Shown here in pieces: positions 12,849 to 12,859 of a stretch of 12,859 nt of DNA. Source of the stretch: JAWXVD01 sp044425705. Its GTDB lineage: Bacteria > Bacillota > Clostridia > Lachnospirales > Lachnospiraceae. The translations under genes and the position numbers were made by a program. The stretch spans positions 1 through 12,859 of the forward strand of contig JAWXVD010000093.1 of NCBI GenBank assembly GCA_044425705.1, given 5' to 3'. The notes below the pieces were generated by a model. It was not told where the DNA came from and made no database searches. It saw only the letters and a program-made list of their open reading frames with translations. Each line of letters begins with the position of its first letter. The first letter of the stretch is position 1.

Positions 12849-12859
12849 AATAGTCCACA

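Noticed and set aside
1..12859. CRISPR array, tRNA or rRNA genes
   Set aside because: No regularly spaced repeats and no recognisable tRNA or rRNA sequence were seen on either strand.

Overview
The window comes from an AT-rich, endospore-forming Firmicute, most likely a clostridial species of the Lachnospiraceae type. This rests on a valS gene controlled by a T-box, the valS-folC pair, strong purine-rich ribosome binding sites, and the spoIIAA-spoIIAB-sigF and spoVA sporulation genes. The family-level placement is an inference from protein resemblance and gene order; no search was run. All genes that can be supported lie on the + strand.

Layout. Positions 1-395 hold no supportable gene. They contain a stray copy of the valS promoter, a terminator-like hairpin and a pair of 13-bp direct repeats. 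An AAA-type ATPase with a DUF4143 C-terminal region follows (396-1748). It sits between two 85/86-bp near-identical copies of the valS promoter segment (73-157 and 1847-1932), so it looks like a later arrival in the valS leader. The second promoter copy drives a T-box leader with an intrinsic terminator (1921-2165), then valS, folC, a 47-residue small protein and a membrane-anchored zinc-ribbon/TPR protein. A terminator at 7944-7972 closes this housekeeping transcript.

The sporulation block starts at 8015. It holds spoIIAA (anti-anti-sigma), spoIIAB (anti-sigma kinase) and sigF (forespore sigma factor), the regulatory trio that switches on forespore transcription. A 56-residue unknown protein and a clear terminator (10013-10043) follow. 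Next comes the start of a spoVA operon, whose products form the dipicolinic acid channel. This region is broken by exactly 100 Ns. The sequence before the gap is the N-terminus of SpoVAA and the sequence after it is most of SpoVAB, so the open frame running through the Ns is an assembly artefact. spoVAC follows intact.

spoVAD and spoVAE do not follow spoVAC. A DUF885-like metallopeptidase gene (11427-12686) is there instead, ending in a large structured terminator.

No wholly new multi-gene system is evident. The points most worth a second look are the ATPase insertion with its duplicated valS promoter, the shortened spoVA locus followed by a peptidase gene, the falsely fused SpoVAA/SpoVAB frame, and the uncharacterised small and TPR proteins embedded next to the sporulation genes.
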